NCBI RefSeq assembly: GCF_023168145.1
Contig: NZ_BQYK01000010.1
Span: forward strand, 4,772 to 46,757
Direction: 5' to 3'
Source of the DNA: Sporosarcina sp. NCCP-2222
Lineage (GTDB): Bacteria > Bacillota > Bacilli > Bacillales_A > Planococcaceae
DNA length: 41,986 bases
The notes beneath the pieces were generated by a model. It did not search any database and had not been told where the DNA came from. It worked only from the letters and a program-made list of their open reading frames with translations. Made by a program: the position numbers and the translations under genes. This document shows positions 34,552 through 41,986 of the stretch, piece after piece (position 1 is the stretch's first letter; each line of letters begins with the position of its first letter).

Positions 34552-34608
34552 TATCATTTCAGTGGTTTTTTCGTTATACTGGCTATAAGTACAAGGAGGC
34601 TTTTAGAG

Positions 34609-35550
34609 ATGAAACAATATTTGGATTTATGTAAGCATATTTTATCAGAAGGAACAGTGAAAGAAGACCGCACAGGTACCGGAACGATCAGCATTTTCGG
34701 TTATCAGATGCGTTATGATTTAAATGAAGGATTTCCTTTAATGACTACTAAAAAGACTGCTTTTCGCTTGATCGCCTCCGAGCTATTGTGGTTTTTAAAA
34801 GGAGATACTAATTTACGTACATTGATTCAAGATCGGAATCCAATTTGGGATGAATGGGGTTTTGAAAAGTGGGTAAAGAGTGATGAGTACACCGGACCCG
34901 ATATGACGAATTTCGGCAGGCGCATTCATCAGGATGAATCATTTGCTAAAACGTTTGAAGCAGAGATGGCCATATATAAGGAACGTGTTCTGACAGATGA
35001 CCAGTTTGCGGCAAAGTACGGTGACCTCGGTCCGATTTATGGAAAGCAGTGGCGTTCTTGGACAGTCGGCGATCGTACGATTGATCAGATTACAAACTTA
35101 ATTGACGGATTAAAAAACAACCCAGATTCAAGAAGGCACATAGTCAGCGCTTGGAATCCCGCCGAAGTGGACGACATGGCTCTTCCGCCGTGCCATACGA
35201 TGTTCCAATTCTATGTTGCCGATGGCAAACTTTCCTGCCAGTTGTATCAAAGGAGTGCGGATGTGTTTCTAGGCGTGCCATACAATATAGCGTCGTATGC
35301 TTTACTGATCCATCTGATCGCACATGAGTGCGGGTATGGAGTAGGGGAATTTATCCATACGATTGGCGACGGACACATCTATTCTAATCATGTAGAGCAA
35401 GTGAAGGAGCAGCTGTCACGTACACCGAGAGAATTGCCGACATTGCGGCTACATGCTGAAGGAAAGTCTATTTTTGATTTGACGTATGAAGATATTCAAA
35501 TTGAGAACTATAACCCTTACCCGAAAATAAAAGCACCTATCGCAGTGTAA
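34609..35550 (+). CDS. thyA: Thymidylate synthase
   Basis: A 313-residue ThyA-class enzyme that methylates dUMP to dTMP using methylene-tetrahydrofolate. The catalytic cysteine is in [12 protein letters not shown] (Cys195). Also seen are [32 protein letters not shown] and the end motif [13 protein letters not shown]. About 45 extra residues (near 80-130) form the insert that makes this the long type known from Lactobacillus casei and S. aureus, unlike the 264-residue ThyB of B. subtilis. CAAGGAGG lies upstream. It is coupled to dfrA, which recycles the dihydrofolate it makes. Confidence 0.97.
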   Translation: MKQYLDLCKHILSEGTVKEDRTGTGTISIFGYQMRYDLNEGFPLMTTKKTAFRLIASELLWFLKGDTNLRTLIQDRNPIWDEWGFEKWVKSDEYTGPDMTNFGRRIHQDESFAKTFEAEMAIYKERVLTDDQFAAKYGDLGPIYGKQWRSWTVGDRTIDQITNLIDGLKNNPDSRRHIVSAWNPAEVDDMALPPCHTMFQFYVADGKLSCQLYQRSADVFLGVPYNIASYALLIHLIAHECGYGVGEFIHTIGDGHIYSNHVEQVKEQLSRTPRELPTLRLHAEGKSIFDLTYEDIQIENYNPYPKIKAPIAV

Positions 35551-35564
35551 AGGAGTGTTGAACA

Positions 35565-36059
35565 ATGATTTCTATGTTAGTGGCGCATGATCTGAACCGA
35601 GTGATCGGTTTTGAAAATAGAATGCCATGGCATATTCCTGAGGAACTCGCTTATTTCAAGAAAATGTCTATGGGGAAGGCAATCGTCATGGGCAGAAAGA
35701 CGTTTGAGTCCATTGGAAGGCCTTTGCCTGGAAGATTAAACATAGTTGTCACGCGCAATGAGGCGTATGAAGCCGAAGGGGCAGTGGTTGCCCATACTCT
35801 TGACGAAGCCATCAAAAAAGGCAGAGAGTACTCTGAGGAGATCGTGATTATCGGGGGAGCCCAACTATTCGAAATGGCAATAGAATTCGCCGATCGCATT
35901 TATGTGACGGTTATACGGAAGGAATTTCAAGGGGACACGTATTTTCCTGCCTACGGGTCCGGGTGGAAGCTCGTCTCTGAATCCGAAGATCATTTCATGG
36001 AAGATTCCACACCGTTTTCTTATTTTATTTATGACCGGGAAAATATTGAGGAATCATAA
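35565..36059 (+). CDS. dfrA: Dihydrofolate reductase
   Basis: A 164-residue enzyme reducing dihydrofolate to tetrahydrofolate with NADPH. Family residues are present: MLVAHDLNRVIGFENRMPWHIPEELAYFKK with the catalytic acidic residue (Glu at PEELAYFK), GRKTFESIGRPLPGR, and IIGGAQLFEMA. The residue aligned with Phe98 of the S. aureus enzyme, which changes to Tyr in some trimethoprim-resistant forms, is Phe here. It starts 14 bases after thyA with AAGGAGTG, so the two are one operon. Confidence 0.97.
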   Translation: MISMLVAHDLNRVIGFENRMPWHIPEELAYFKKMSMGKAIVMGRKTFESIGRPLPGRLNIVVTRNEAYEAEGAVVAHTLDEAIKKGREYSEEIVIIGGAQLFEMAIEFADRIYVTVIRKEFQGDTYFPAYGSGWKLVSESEDHFMEDSTPFSYFIYDRENIEES

Positions 36060-36067
36060 GCATACAG

Positions 36068-36095
36068 AAACGCCTCCGACGATTCGAAGGCGTTT
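36068..36095. terminator. Hairpin between dfrA and trhA
   Basis: Arms AAACGCCT and AGGCGTTT with a 12-base loop. Only short T-rich tails flank it, so it is a moderate terminator for both convergent genes. Confidence 0.6.
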
Positions 36096-36100
36096 AAGCA

Positions 36101-36736
36101 TTAACAATATAATAAGACGCTAAAATACATGGCTGCGCTGCCTGCCAGTACAAATACATGCCAAATCGCATGATTGTATGGAATGTTCCGGGCAGCGTAA
36201 AAATAAGCGCCAGCTGTATAAAGGACTCCCCCTGCCACAAGCAGGATGAAACCTGGGAGAGGAATATTTTGATAGAGGGGCTTTATGGCAAAAATGATGA
36301 GCCATCCCATGACGATATAGAAGATGAGCGATACATATTCAAAGCGGTGAATGAAAAACACCTTGAACAATATGCCGGCTGCCGCGAGTCCCCAAATGAT
36401 GCCGAACAATGCCCATCCCAATTTGCCTTGTATTGTTACAAGCAAATAGGGTGTATACGTTCCGGCTATTAAGACATAGATGGCAGAATGATCGAAGATG
36501 GAGAATAGGCGTTTATGCTTTTTAGGCATACTGTGAAGCAGTGTACTCATAAGGAATAAAAGGAGCATGGAAACGCCAAATATTGCGAAGCTTACAACGG
36601 CAATGGCCTTTCCCTTTTCGACGCCTGAAAGAATGAGGAAAACCAGTGCCGGTATGCTGACTGCAAACCCAATTCCATGGGTGATTGCATTCCATAATTC
36701 TTCTTTGTCGTTTTTATAATCAAAAGCCTCTGTCAT
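36101..36736 (-). CDS. trhA: Hemolysin III family membrane protein (PAQR type)
   Basis: A 211-residue protein with seven membrane helices. Family motifs are ELWNAITHGIGFAVSIPAL, STLLHSMPKKHKRLFSIFDHSAIYVLIAGTYTP and the final PYNHAIWHVFVLAGS; their His, Asp and Ser residues are the proposed metal site of PAQR proteins. The bacterial TrhA name comes from work linking it to membrane fluidity control; the old hemolysin label is weakly founded. GGAGGTC precedes the ATG. It is divergent from degV. Confidence 0.93.
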   Translation of the reverse strand: MTEAFDYKNDKEELWNAITHGIGFAVSIPALVFLILSGVEKGKAIAVVSFAIFGVSMLLLFLMSTLLHSMPKKHKRLFSIFDHSAIYVLIAGTYTPYLLVTIQGKLGWALFGIIWGLAAAGILFKVFFIHRFEYVSLIFYIVMGWLIIFAIKPLYQNIPLPGFILLVAGGVLYTAGAYFYAARNIPYNHAIWHVFVLAGSAAMYFSVLLYC

Positions 36737-36810
36737 AAAAATGACCTCCTTTCGTTTTACTATACTAAAATAAGAAGAACGTTGCCAATAAGATAAGGGA
36801 AGTGTAATAC

Positions 36811-37650
36811 ATGAAGAAGATTCATATCGTGACAGATTCCACTGCGGATCTCATCAAGGAGTATGTGGATCAGTACGATATCCACGTAGTGCCATTAACC
36901 ATTCAAATTGAAGGGAAGACATATCAAGACGGGGTTGATCTCCAGCCCGAATCTTTTCTTGACCTCATGCGGGAAGCAGAGGAACTTCCGAAAAGTTCAC
37001 AGCCGGCAGTCGGTGTTTTTAAAGAACTGTATGACCGGCTTGGCGCAGATGGGAGCGAGATCATATCCATCCATATGACTGGTGGTATGAGCGGAACTGT
37101 GAAATCTGCAGAAGCAGCAGCTCAGATGACTGATTCATCCGTTACAGTCATTGACTCTATGTATATTTCACATGCGTTGACTTTTCAAGTGGTCGAAGCA
37201 GCAAAAATGGCAAAGGATGGGCGGTCAGTCCAAGAAATTGAAGACCGGCTCACTGCAGTGCGGAAAAACACTACGCTCTTTGTTGTCGTCGACATGCTTG
37301 ATAATCTTGTGAAAGGCGGCAGAATCGGGAAAGGGAAAGCTATGATCGGTTCCTTGCTAAATATTAAGCCGATTGCCACCTTACAGGACGGTGTCTATAC
37401 TCCGGTCTCAAAAGCAAGAAGCCATAAACAAGTCGTCTCCCAATTAGTAAAGTCATTTAAAGAAGAAACTGCAGGGAAAATCATTAAAGCGATTGGTATT
37501 TCTCATGCAAATGGGTTAGCGATGGCAGAACCTTTGAAACGAATCATCGAGGAATCGGGATGGAATGACGTGAAATTGTCATTCACAACTCCGATCATCA
37601 GTACTCACACAGGTGAAGGGGCAATCGGTTTTATGTATTATACAGACTGA
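36811..37650 (+). CDS. DegV family fatty-acid-binding protein
   Basis: A 279-residue protein. The DegV fold shows IVTDSTADL at the N-terminus, SSQPAVGVFKELYDRL, the lipid-headgroup segment ISIHMTGGMSGTVKSAE, DNLVKGGRIGKGKAMIGSLLNIKPI and the C-terminal ISTHTGEGAIGFMYY. Family members (FakB) hold a fatty acid and present it to the kinase FakA for phosphorylation. Which fatty acid it prefers cannot be told. GGGAAG precedes the ATG. Confidence 0.94.
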   Translation: MKKIHIVTDSTADLIKEYVDQYDIHVVPLTIQIEGKTYQDGVDLQPESFLDLMREAEELPKSSQPAVGVFKELYDRLGADGSEIISIHMTGGMSGTVKSAEAAAQMTDSSVTVIDSMYISHALTFQVVEAAKMAKDGRSVQEIEDRLTAVRKNTTLFVVVDMLDNLVKGGRIGKGKAMIGSLLNIKPIATLQDGVYTPVSKARSHKQVVSQLVKSFKEETAGKIIKAIGISHANGLAMAEPLKRIIEESGWNDVKLSFTTPIISTHTGEGAIGFMYYTD

Positions 37651-37774
37651 TACTTCATAGTCCATTCACGTAGGGCAACACGGCATGCTGCTTGTCATAC
37701 TCAAGTGTAAAAGCGGACTGGCAAGACCGAAAAAGACTAGTTTCACTTACACATAGAAATGAGGAACTGTGTTT

Positions 37775-38599
37775 ATGAGAAGGTACATTGTCTTCATGGT
37801 CATCTTCTCGTGTTTATTGGCCGGCTGCCAAGCCGATGAGAATCTCGAGGGCGGCGCCCCTTTCGCCGGAAGGGTGGATTCTGCCTTCACCGACTGGTAC
37901 GTGCCGGACTATTTCATTCCCGAAACGGTATATGTAGTCGGTTTAGGAGACTCATTGACGGAAGGTGTTGGAGATGAACGAAAAAAAGATGGCTATTTTG
38001 GCCGGATGACAAGAGACATGGAGAGATGGAAAGGCGTTAAAGAAATTGAGAGCAACAATCTGGCGAAACGAGGAAAAAGAAGCGACCAGCTGATTGAACA
38101 GCTGGAAGACCCAGAAGTTCAATCAGAAATAAAAAAGGCCGATGTTATCTATATGACAATTGGCGGCAATGATATTATGAAGGTCGTAAAAGCCAACATT
38201 TTCAAATTGAAGATGAAACCATTCTATGCTGAACTTGGTGAATTTGAAAATCGATTAGATGAGGTCTTTAAAATCATTCGCGGATTGAATGGCGATGCGA
38301 TTGTTGTTATCGCGGGTCTATATAATCCTTTTTCCATTGTGACGGATGAACCAAATGAGTTTGAGACGATTATAGAGGATTGGAATGAAGCAATTGAGGT
38401 GCAGGCAATTATGGACCAAAAAGCTTGCTTTGTACCTGTTTTCGATTTGTTTGATACAAACGAAGACTTAGTTTATCATACCGACTTCTTTCATCCGAAT
38501 GCAAAAGGCTACGATACGATGGCTGCCCGCTATCAAGCATCTATTCAGAAATGCGGTTTGGCTGAACTGTCGGAAGGGAAATTGGATTTTGGGGAGTGA
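37775..38599 (+). CDS. SGNH/GDSL hydrolase lipoprotein (YpmR-like)
   Basis: A 274-residue exported lipoprotein: signal peptide with lipobox LAGC (Cys18), then the SGNH hydrolase fold. The nucleophile is in VVGLGDSLTEG (Ser60); block III is MTIGGNDIM and the Asp-His pair is DFFHPN near the C-terminus. It should act as an esterase or lipase-like enzyme on the outer membrane face. ATG 37775 is preferred over GTG 37769 because GAGGA then lies nine bases upstream. It is followed within seven bases by ypmS, as in B. subtilis. Confidence 0.92.
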   Translation: MRRYIVFMVIFSCLLAGCQADENLEGGAPFAGRVDSAFTDWYVPDYFIPETVYVVGLGDSLTEGVGDERKKDGYFGRMTRDMERWKGVKEIESNNLAKRGKRSDQLIEQLEDPEVQSEIKKADVIYMTIGGNDIMKVVKANIFKLKMKPFYAELGEFENRLDEVFKIIRGLNGDAIVVIAGLYNPFSIVTDEPNEFETIIEDWNEAIEVQAIMDQKACFVPVFDLFDTNEDLVYHTDFFHPNAKGYDTMAARYQASIQKCGLAELSEGKLDFGE

Positions 38600-38605
38600 T
38601 GGCGC

Positions 38606-39178
38606 TTGAATTTTTGGAAAATCGCTTTTTTTACATTGCTAGGAGGGATTGCGGCTGTATTGGTGGGGCTAATCTGGTTTCTTGGAAATGTTGAGGATTC
38701 GGAACCTTTGCCCAAAGTCCAAACATATAATTCTGCTGGCAATAAATTGACTGTAAAAGCGACGAAGGCTGATTTAGAGGGTATAGCCAACGGTTTTATC
38801 AGCAAAGCGGTCAAGCAGGACACCATGCCTGTTACTATGCAGGTAGGCGAAGATGTAGTTCTGCATTCGGAAGCAACAGTATTTTCATTTAAATTACCTG
38901 TTACGATGCATTTTGACCCTGTAGTCAGGGAAGATGGCAATTTGATCTTGAAGCAATCTTCTATGGAAATTGGCAACCTGAATATTCAACCGGCGACCAT
39001 CTTGAAATTTTTGAAGGACTCCGTTAAATTGCCAGATTGGATTATCGTACGGCCAAAGGAAGAAGAAATTTTTATTAATCTTTCTGAAATACCGATCTCC
39101 GGTAAAATACAGATGAAAGCTAAAACTTTTAACTTGGCAGAGGATAATATCGAATTGGAAGTCATCATTCCTGATTGA
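38606..39178 (+). CDS. YpmS family (DUF2140) membrane-anchored protein
   Basis: A 190-residue protein with one N-terminal membrane helix (WKIAFFTLLGGIAAVLVGLIWFL) and an extracellular beta-rich domain. It starts at TTG 38606; GGGGAG lies nine bases upstream and no ATG is in frame nearby. Pairing with the SGNH lipoprotein and the msr genes matches B. subtilis ypmR-ypmS-msr. Function is unknown; the domain may act with YpmR at the cell surface, which is inference from gene order alone. Confidence 0.87.
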   Translation: MNFWKIAFFTLLGGIAAVLVGLIWFLGNVEDSEPLPKVQTYNSAGNKLTVKATKADLEGIANGFISKAVKQDTMPVTMQVGEDVVLHSEATVFSFKLPVTMHFDPVVREDGNLILKQSSMEIGNLNIQPATILKFLKDSVKLPDWIIVRPKEEEIFINLSEIPISGKIQMKAKTFNLAEDNIELEVIIPD

Positions 39179-39199
39179 CGATAAAAGGAGGGCACGGAC

Positions 39200-39730
39200 T
39201 TGGCTTTAGAGAAAGCTACATTTGCAGGCGGGTGTTTCTGGTGTATGGTTAAACCGTTTGATCGTTATGAAGGGGTTCAATCTGTTGTGTCCGGCTATAC
39301 GGGAGGAGACATTGAGAACCCGACATACGAAATGGTATGCACGAATACAACAGGTCACCGGGAAGCAGTAGAAATCACATTTGATGATGACGTGATCAGT
39401 TACAAAGAATTGGTTGATGTCTTTTGGAGACAGATTGATCCCACAGATGCAGGCGGCCAGTTTTATGATCGGGGAGAATCATACCGAACCGCCATCTATA
39501 CGCATTCCGAAGAACAACAAAAAATTGCCGAGCAATCAAAACGGGAATTGGAAATGTCGGGCAAGTTCAATAAACCGATTGCGACAGATATTAAACCTGC
39601 GAAACCATTTTATCCTGCCGAGGAAGGCCATCAGGATTATTATATGAAAAATCCTTCCCACTATAATCGATATGCCATTGGCTCTGGACGCGAGCAGTAC
39701 AAAAAAGTGACTTGGGGGGATCCATCATGA
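39200..39730 (+). CDS. msrA: Peptide-methionine (S)-S-oxide reductase
   Basis: A 176-residue enzyme. The nucleophilic cysteine is in [11 protein letters not shown] (Cys12), followed by [37 protein letters not shown] and the [11 protein letters not shown] motif. It repairs the S form of methionine sulfoxide in proteins. TTG 39200 is the start, with AAAGGAGGG seven bases upstream. Its stop overlaps the msrB start (ATGA). Confidence 0.96.
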   Translation: MALEKATFAGGCFWCMVKPFDRYEGVQSVVSGYTGGDIENPTYEMVCTNTTGHREAVEITFDDDVISYKELVDVFWRQIDPTDAGGQFYDRGESYRTAIYTHSEEQQKIAEQSKRELEMSGKFNKPIATDIKPAKPFYPAEEGHQDYYMKNPSHYNRYAIGSGREQYKKVTWGDPS

Positions 39731-40152
39731 AAGAGGATTTGAAAAACAAGCTAACTGAGATGCAATATTATGTCACACAGGAAAATGGGACAGAACCGCC
39801 ATTTCATAATGAATTTAACGATCAGTTCGAAGACGGCATCTATGTTGATGTGGTCTCTGGAAAGCCACTCTTCAGTTCGGCTGATAAGTATGACGCGGGA
39901 TGTGGATGGCCAAGCTTTACAAAACCCATTGAGAAACAGGAAGTTACAGAGCATTTTGATCAGAGTCATGGCATGAGACGCACTGAAGTGCGCAGCAAAA
40001 CAGCAGACTCACATTTAGGCCATGTGTTTTCAGATGGTCCGGGACCTGCCGGATTGAGATACTGCATCAATTCCGCCGCTTTACGTTTTGTTCCGTTTGA
40101 TCGGCTGGATGAGGAAGGTTATGGAGAATACAAAAAACTATTTACAAAGTAA
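39727..40152 (+). CDS. msrB: Peptide-methionine (R)-S-oxide reductase
   Basis: A 141-residue enzyme repairing the R form of methionine sulfoxide, complementing MsrA. Motifs: [41 protein letters not shown] and the catalytic [11 protein letters not shown]. The two CxxC zinc pairs of many MsrB proteins are absent, so this is a zinc-free form. GGGGGGA lies five bases before ATG 39727, which overlaps the msrA stop codon. Confidence 0.96.
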   Translation: MKEDLKNKLTEMQYYVTQENGTEPPFHNEFNDQFEDGIYVDVVSGKPLFSSADKYDAGCGWPSFTKPIEKQEVTEHFDQSHGMRRTEVRSKTADSHLGHVFSDGPGPAGLRYCINSAALRFVPFDRLDEEGYGEYKKLFTK

Positions 40153-40164
40153 GGAGCTGCTACT

Positions 40165-40386
40165 ATGGACCGTTCCTTCTATCATTTCGTCCTAACTTAC
40201 AGAGGAGGACCAAAAGGTGATGCAAAAGCGGTATTTGCCGAAGCGATGTTCCATGACCATAGCTTTCCGAAGCAAGAAAGCTCTTTTGACAGTCTTTCTC
40301 GTTATCTCGAAGAAAAAGCCGATGGACAGATGCCGATCACAGTGTTTGATGAGCTGTTTGAACGCTATCAGGAGCAGAGCCGTTAA
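40165..40386 (+). CDS. yozE: YozE family protein (UPF0346)
   Basis: A 73-residue protein matching Yoz[36 protein letters not shown] with later SRYLE and FDELFERY. The known structure of the family is a small SAM-like helical bundle without assigned function. AAGGAG lies upstream, and it directly follows msrB, so it is likely co-transcribed. Confidence 0.92.
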   Translation: MDRSFYHFVLTYRGGPKGDAKAVFAEAMFHDHSFPKQESSFDSLSRYLEEKADGQMPITVFDELFERYQEQSR

Positions 40387-40388
40387 AT

Positions 40389-40415
40389 GGTCTATTATTG
40401 CATAATAGACCGTTT
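40389..40415 (+). terminator. Hairpin after yozE
   Basis: Perfect ten-base arms GGTCTATTAT and ATAATAGACC with a TGC loop; only GTTT follows, so termination may be partial. Confidence 0.6.
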
Positions 40416-40460
40416 AACTGTATGATGAGTAAAGTAAAACTGAAAGTGAGGCGTGACGAT

Positions 40461-41162
40461 ATGAGCATACATATCAATGCGAAAAAAGGCGAAATAGCAG
40501 ATACAATTTTGTTGCCAGGGGATCCTCTGCGTGCAAAATATATCGCGGAAACATTCCTAGAGGATGTCACTCAATATAACGAAGTACGTAATATGTTTGG
40601 TTTCACAGGAACATACAAAGGAAAACGAATTTCAGTTCAAGGAACAGGTATGGGGGTTCCATCCATTTCCATTTACATAACGGAACTGATGCAAGAATTT
40701 GATGTACAAAAATTGATCCGTGTCGGAACTTGCGGCGCTATTCAAAAAGACGTTAAAGTCCGTGACGTCATTATCGCGCAAAGTGCAACTACAAACTCAC
40801 CGATCAACCGTACATTCTTTAATGATGTTGATTATGCACCGACTGCTAATTTCGATCTTCTTTTGAAAGCCTACCAAGCAGGACTTGAAAAAGGATTGAA
40901 TCTTAAAGTGGGCAATGTCTTCACGGAAGATTTCTTCTACAATGAGCATGCTGAGCATGAAAAATTAGCGAAATATGGTGTGTTGGCTGTAGAAATGGAA
41001 ACTGCTGCCCTCTATACACTTGCTGCTAAATACGGCCGTCAAGCGCTTGCGGTCTTGACAGTCAGCGATCACATCCTGACAGGGGAAGCGACTTCCTCGG
41101 AAGAGCGTCAAACCACATTCAACGACATGATTGAAGTCGCATTGGATGCAGCAATTCAATAA
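40461..41162 (+). CDS. deoD: Purine-nucleoside phosphorylase (DeoD type)
   Basis: A 233-residue hexameric-type PNP that splits purine nucleosides with phosphate. Motifs: [61 protein letters not shown] and the catalytic region LTVSDHIL. The start is ATG 40461 with GTGAGG upstream; the frame is open to 40398 without support. A terminator follows at once. Confidence 0.97.
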   Translation: MSIHINAKKGEIADTILLPGDPLRAKYIAETFLEDVTQYNEVRNMFGFTGTYKGKRISVQGTGMGVPSISIYITELMQEFDVQKLIRVGTCGAIQKDVKVRDVIIAQSATTNSPINRTFFNDVDYAPTANFDLLLKAYQAGLEKGLNLKVGNVFTEDFFYNEHAEHEKLAKYGVLAVEMETAALYTLAAKYGRQALAVLTVSDHILTGEATSSEERQTTFNDMIEVALDAAIQ

Positions 41163-41175
41163 TGTGGCATCGAAG

Positions 41176-41207
41176 GACCGCTCGCTGCATCTAAGCGGTC
41201 TTTTTTT
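41176..41207 (+). terminator. Terminator after deoD
   Basis: Arms GACCGCT and AGCGGTC with an 11-base loop and seven T. Confidence 0.92.
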
Positions 41208-41268
41208 GGATTGAATCAACAGTATTTAACTTTATGCTAAAATGCTGGAAGGAAAGAGGGGGACTTGT

Positions 41269-41986
41269 ATGGAAGAAAATGAAAAGAATACCCCTGGCAA
41301 CGAGGAACAGAAAGAATATCAGCCACCGGCCAACCGATATGTTCGATTGAAACCATTTACTTTGGTCATGCTGATTTTCGGTTTGGTACTGGCCAGTGCG
41401 GCAGTCACTTTTTTTGCACTGACGACAGGCGAAGAAAAAGTGGTGGAAGTAGTCAACCCTCAAAACGCTACGGTGAGCGAGCGAAAAGAATTTAAGAAAT
41501 TCTATGACGCTTACGATGAAGTGAAAAAGAACTACTATGACAACGTAGATGAAGAGAAAATGATTGATGGGGCCATTAATGGCATGATTGAGTCCCTCGG
41601 TGATCCATTCTCCGATTATTTGAATGAACAGGAAGCCCAGCAATTGAATGAAAGCATTTCTTCTAGCTTTGAAGGAATCGGTGCTGAAATCCAGGAAGCG
41701 AATGGTTATATTAAAGTCGTTTCACCAATTAAAAACTCTCCTGCTGAACGCGCTGGCCTACTGCCGAATGACCTCATTATGGCAGTAGACGGAAAAAGCA
41801 TTCAGGGGATGTCTTCATCTGAAGCTGTACTGTTGATCCGTGGCGAGAAAGGGACGAATGTCACTTTATCTGTCCGCCGTGGAGAGTCGGCAGAACCTTT
41901 TGACGTGAAGATTGAACGGGATATTATACCAATCGAAACGGTGTATGCTGAGATGCTGGATGATGATATTGCTCATATCCAAATCA
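41269..41986 (+). CDS. S41 family C-terminal processing peptidase, 5' part only
   Basis: The frame opens at ATG 41269 (AGAGGGGG upstream) and runs off the end of the window after 239 residues. A cytoplasmic start rich in Glu and Asn leads to one membrane helix (about residues 30-52). Then comes the CTP N-terminal region (YDEVKKNYYDNVDEEKMIDGAINGMIESLGDPFSDYL) and a PDZ domain (about 140-210: SFEGIGAEIQ, SPAERAGLLPNDLIMAVDGK). The Ser-Lys catalytic part is outside. It is of the CtpA/CtpB type, which cleaves extracytoplasmic proteins. Confidence 0.93.
   Translation, partial: MEENEKNTPGNEEQKEYQPPANRYVRLKPFTLVMLIFGLVLASAAVTFFALTTGEEKVVEVVNPQNATVSERKEFKKFYDAYDEVKKNYYDNVDEEKMIDGAINGMIESLGDPFSDYLNEQEAQQLNESISSSFEGIGAEIQEANGYIKVVSPIKNSPAERAGLLPNDLIMAVDGKSIQGMSSSEAVLLIRGEKGTNVTLSVRRGESAEPFDVKIERDIIPIETVYAEMLDDDIAHIQI

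Noticed and set aside
34509..34634. 41-codon frame running into the thyA start, possible leader peptide
   Set aside because: It overlaps the ypjP remnant and the thyA start in another frame, and nothing suggests attenuation control.
35565..36059. dfrA as an acquired trimethoprim-resistance gene
   Set aside because: It sits in an operon with thyA in the usual chromosomal place, and the Phe98-equivalent position is Phe, so nothing shows resistance or transfer.
37651..37774. Terminator after degV (GTGTAA ... TTACAC)
   Set aside because: The arms are only six bases, far apart, and no T-run follows.
41191..41643. 150-codon minus-strand frame
   Set aside because: It is a shadow of the S41 peptidase gene on the plus strand, which has a good start, a membrane helix and a PDZ domain but no stop inside the window.

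Overview
The window is a chromosomal segment from a low-to-moderate G+C Firmicute of the order Bacillales. The gene set, strong AGGAGG-type ribosome binding sites, frequent TTG/GTG starts, rho-independent terminators after most units and sigma-B-like promoters all point there. From 25.4 kb onward the order ypgR-like, brxA, ypiP-like, ypjP-like, thyA, dfrA, trhA, degV, ypmR, ypmS, msrA, msrB, yozE, deoD, ctpA resembles Bacillus subtilis neighbourhoods. The long ThyA, the selD-mnmH pair and the ectoine importer suggest a Sporosarcina/Planococcaceae-like host; this is inference and no search was run. There are no rRNA or tRNA genes, CRISPR arrays, complete insertion sequences or prophage genes.

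Layout: 0-1.8 kb, the end of a carbon-nitrogen hydrolase gene overlapping a GNAT gene, then a second GNAT gene. 2.2-5.5 kb, a DUF420/CtaM-like protein, a YflT-type stress protein behind a good sigma-B promoter, a DUF421 membrane protein and an alpha/beta-hydrolase lipoprotein. 5.7-14.99 kb, a nucleobase permease, the selD-mnmH operon for selenium modification of tRNA, gabD, a PBP4-type carboxypeptidase, ilvA and a lipid kinase. 15.1-20.5 kb, a 32-codon membrane peptide with a sigma-B-like promoter, an amidase, a MarR regulator divergent from a chemoreceptor, and proline dehydrogenase. 20.5-26.6 kb, a DUF1646 transporter, a POT peptide transporter, the ABC-F protein YfmR and a CvfC/YpgR-like protein.

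27.0-30.2 kb is a complete ehuBCDA ectoine/hydroxyectoine ABC importer. It is followed by a frameshifted lipoprotein gene flanked by two diverged copies of a ~235-bp sequence. 31.7-41.99 kb is the conserved housekeeping block: bacilliredoxin, a methyltransferase, YpjP, thymidylate synthase with dihydrofolate reductase (dTMP synthesis and folate recycling), TrhA, DegV, a lipase-like lipoprotein, YpmS, the MsrA/MsrB pair (methionine sulfoxide repair), YozE, DeoD and the start of a CtpA/CtpB-type protease that runs off the end.

The most unusual content lies in intergenic DNA. Between ypiP and ypjP a 25-codon hydrophobic peptide gene (minus strand) meets a convergent, strongly structured, terminator-ended plus-strand segment, an arrangement like type I toxin-antitoxin loci. 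Between ypjP and thyA there is a large hairpin region and a short copy of the ypjP 3' end. These are hypotheses from reading the sequence and are scored accordingly.
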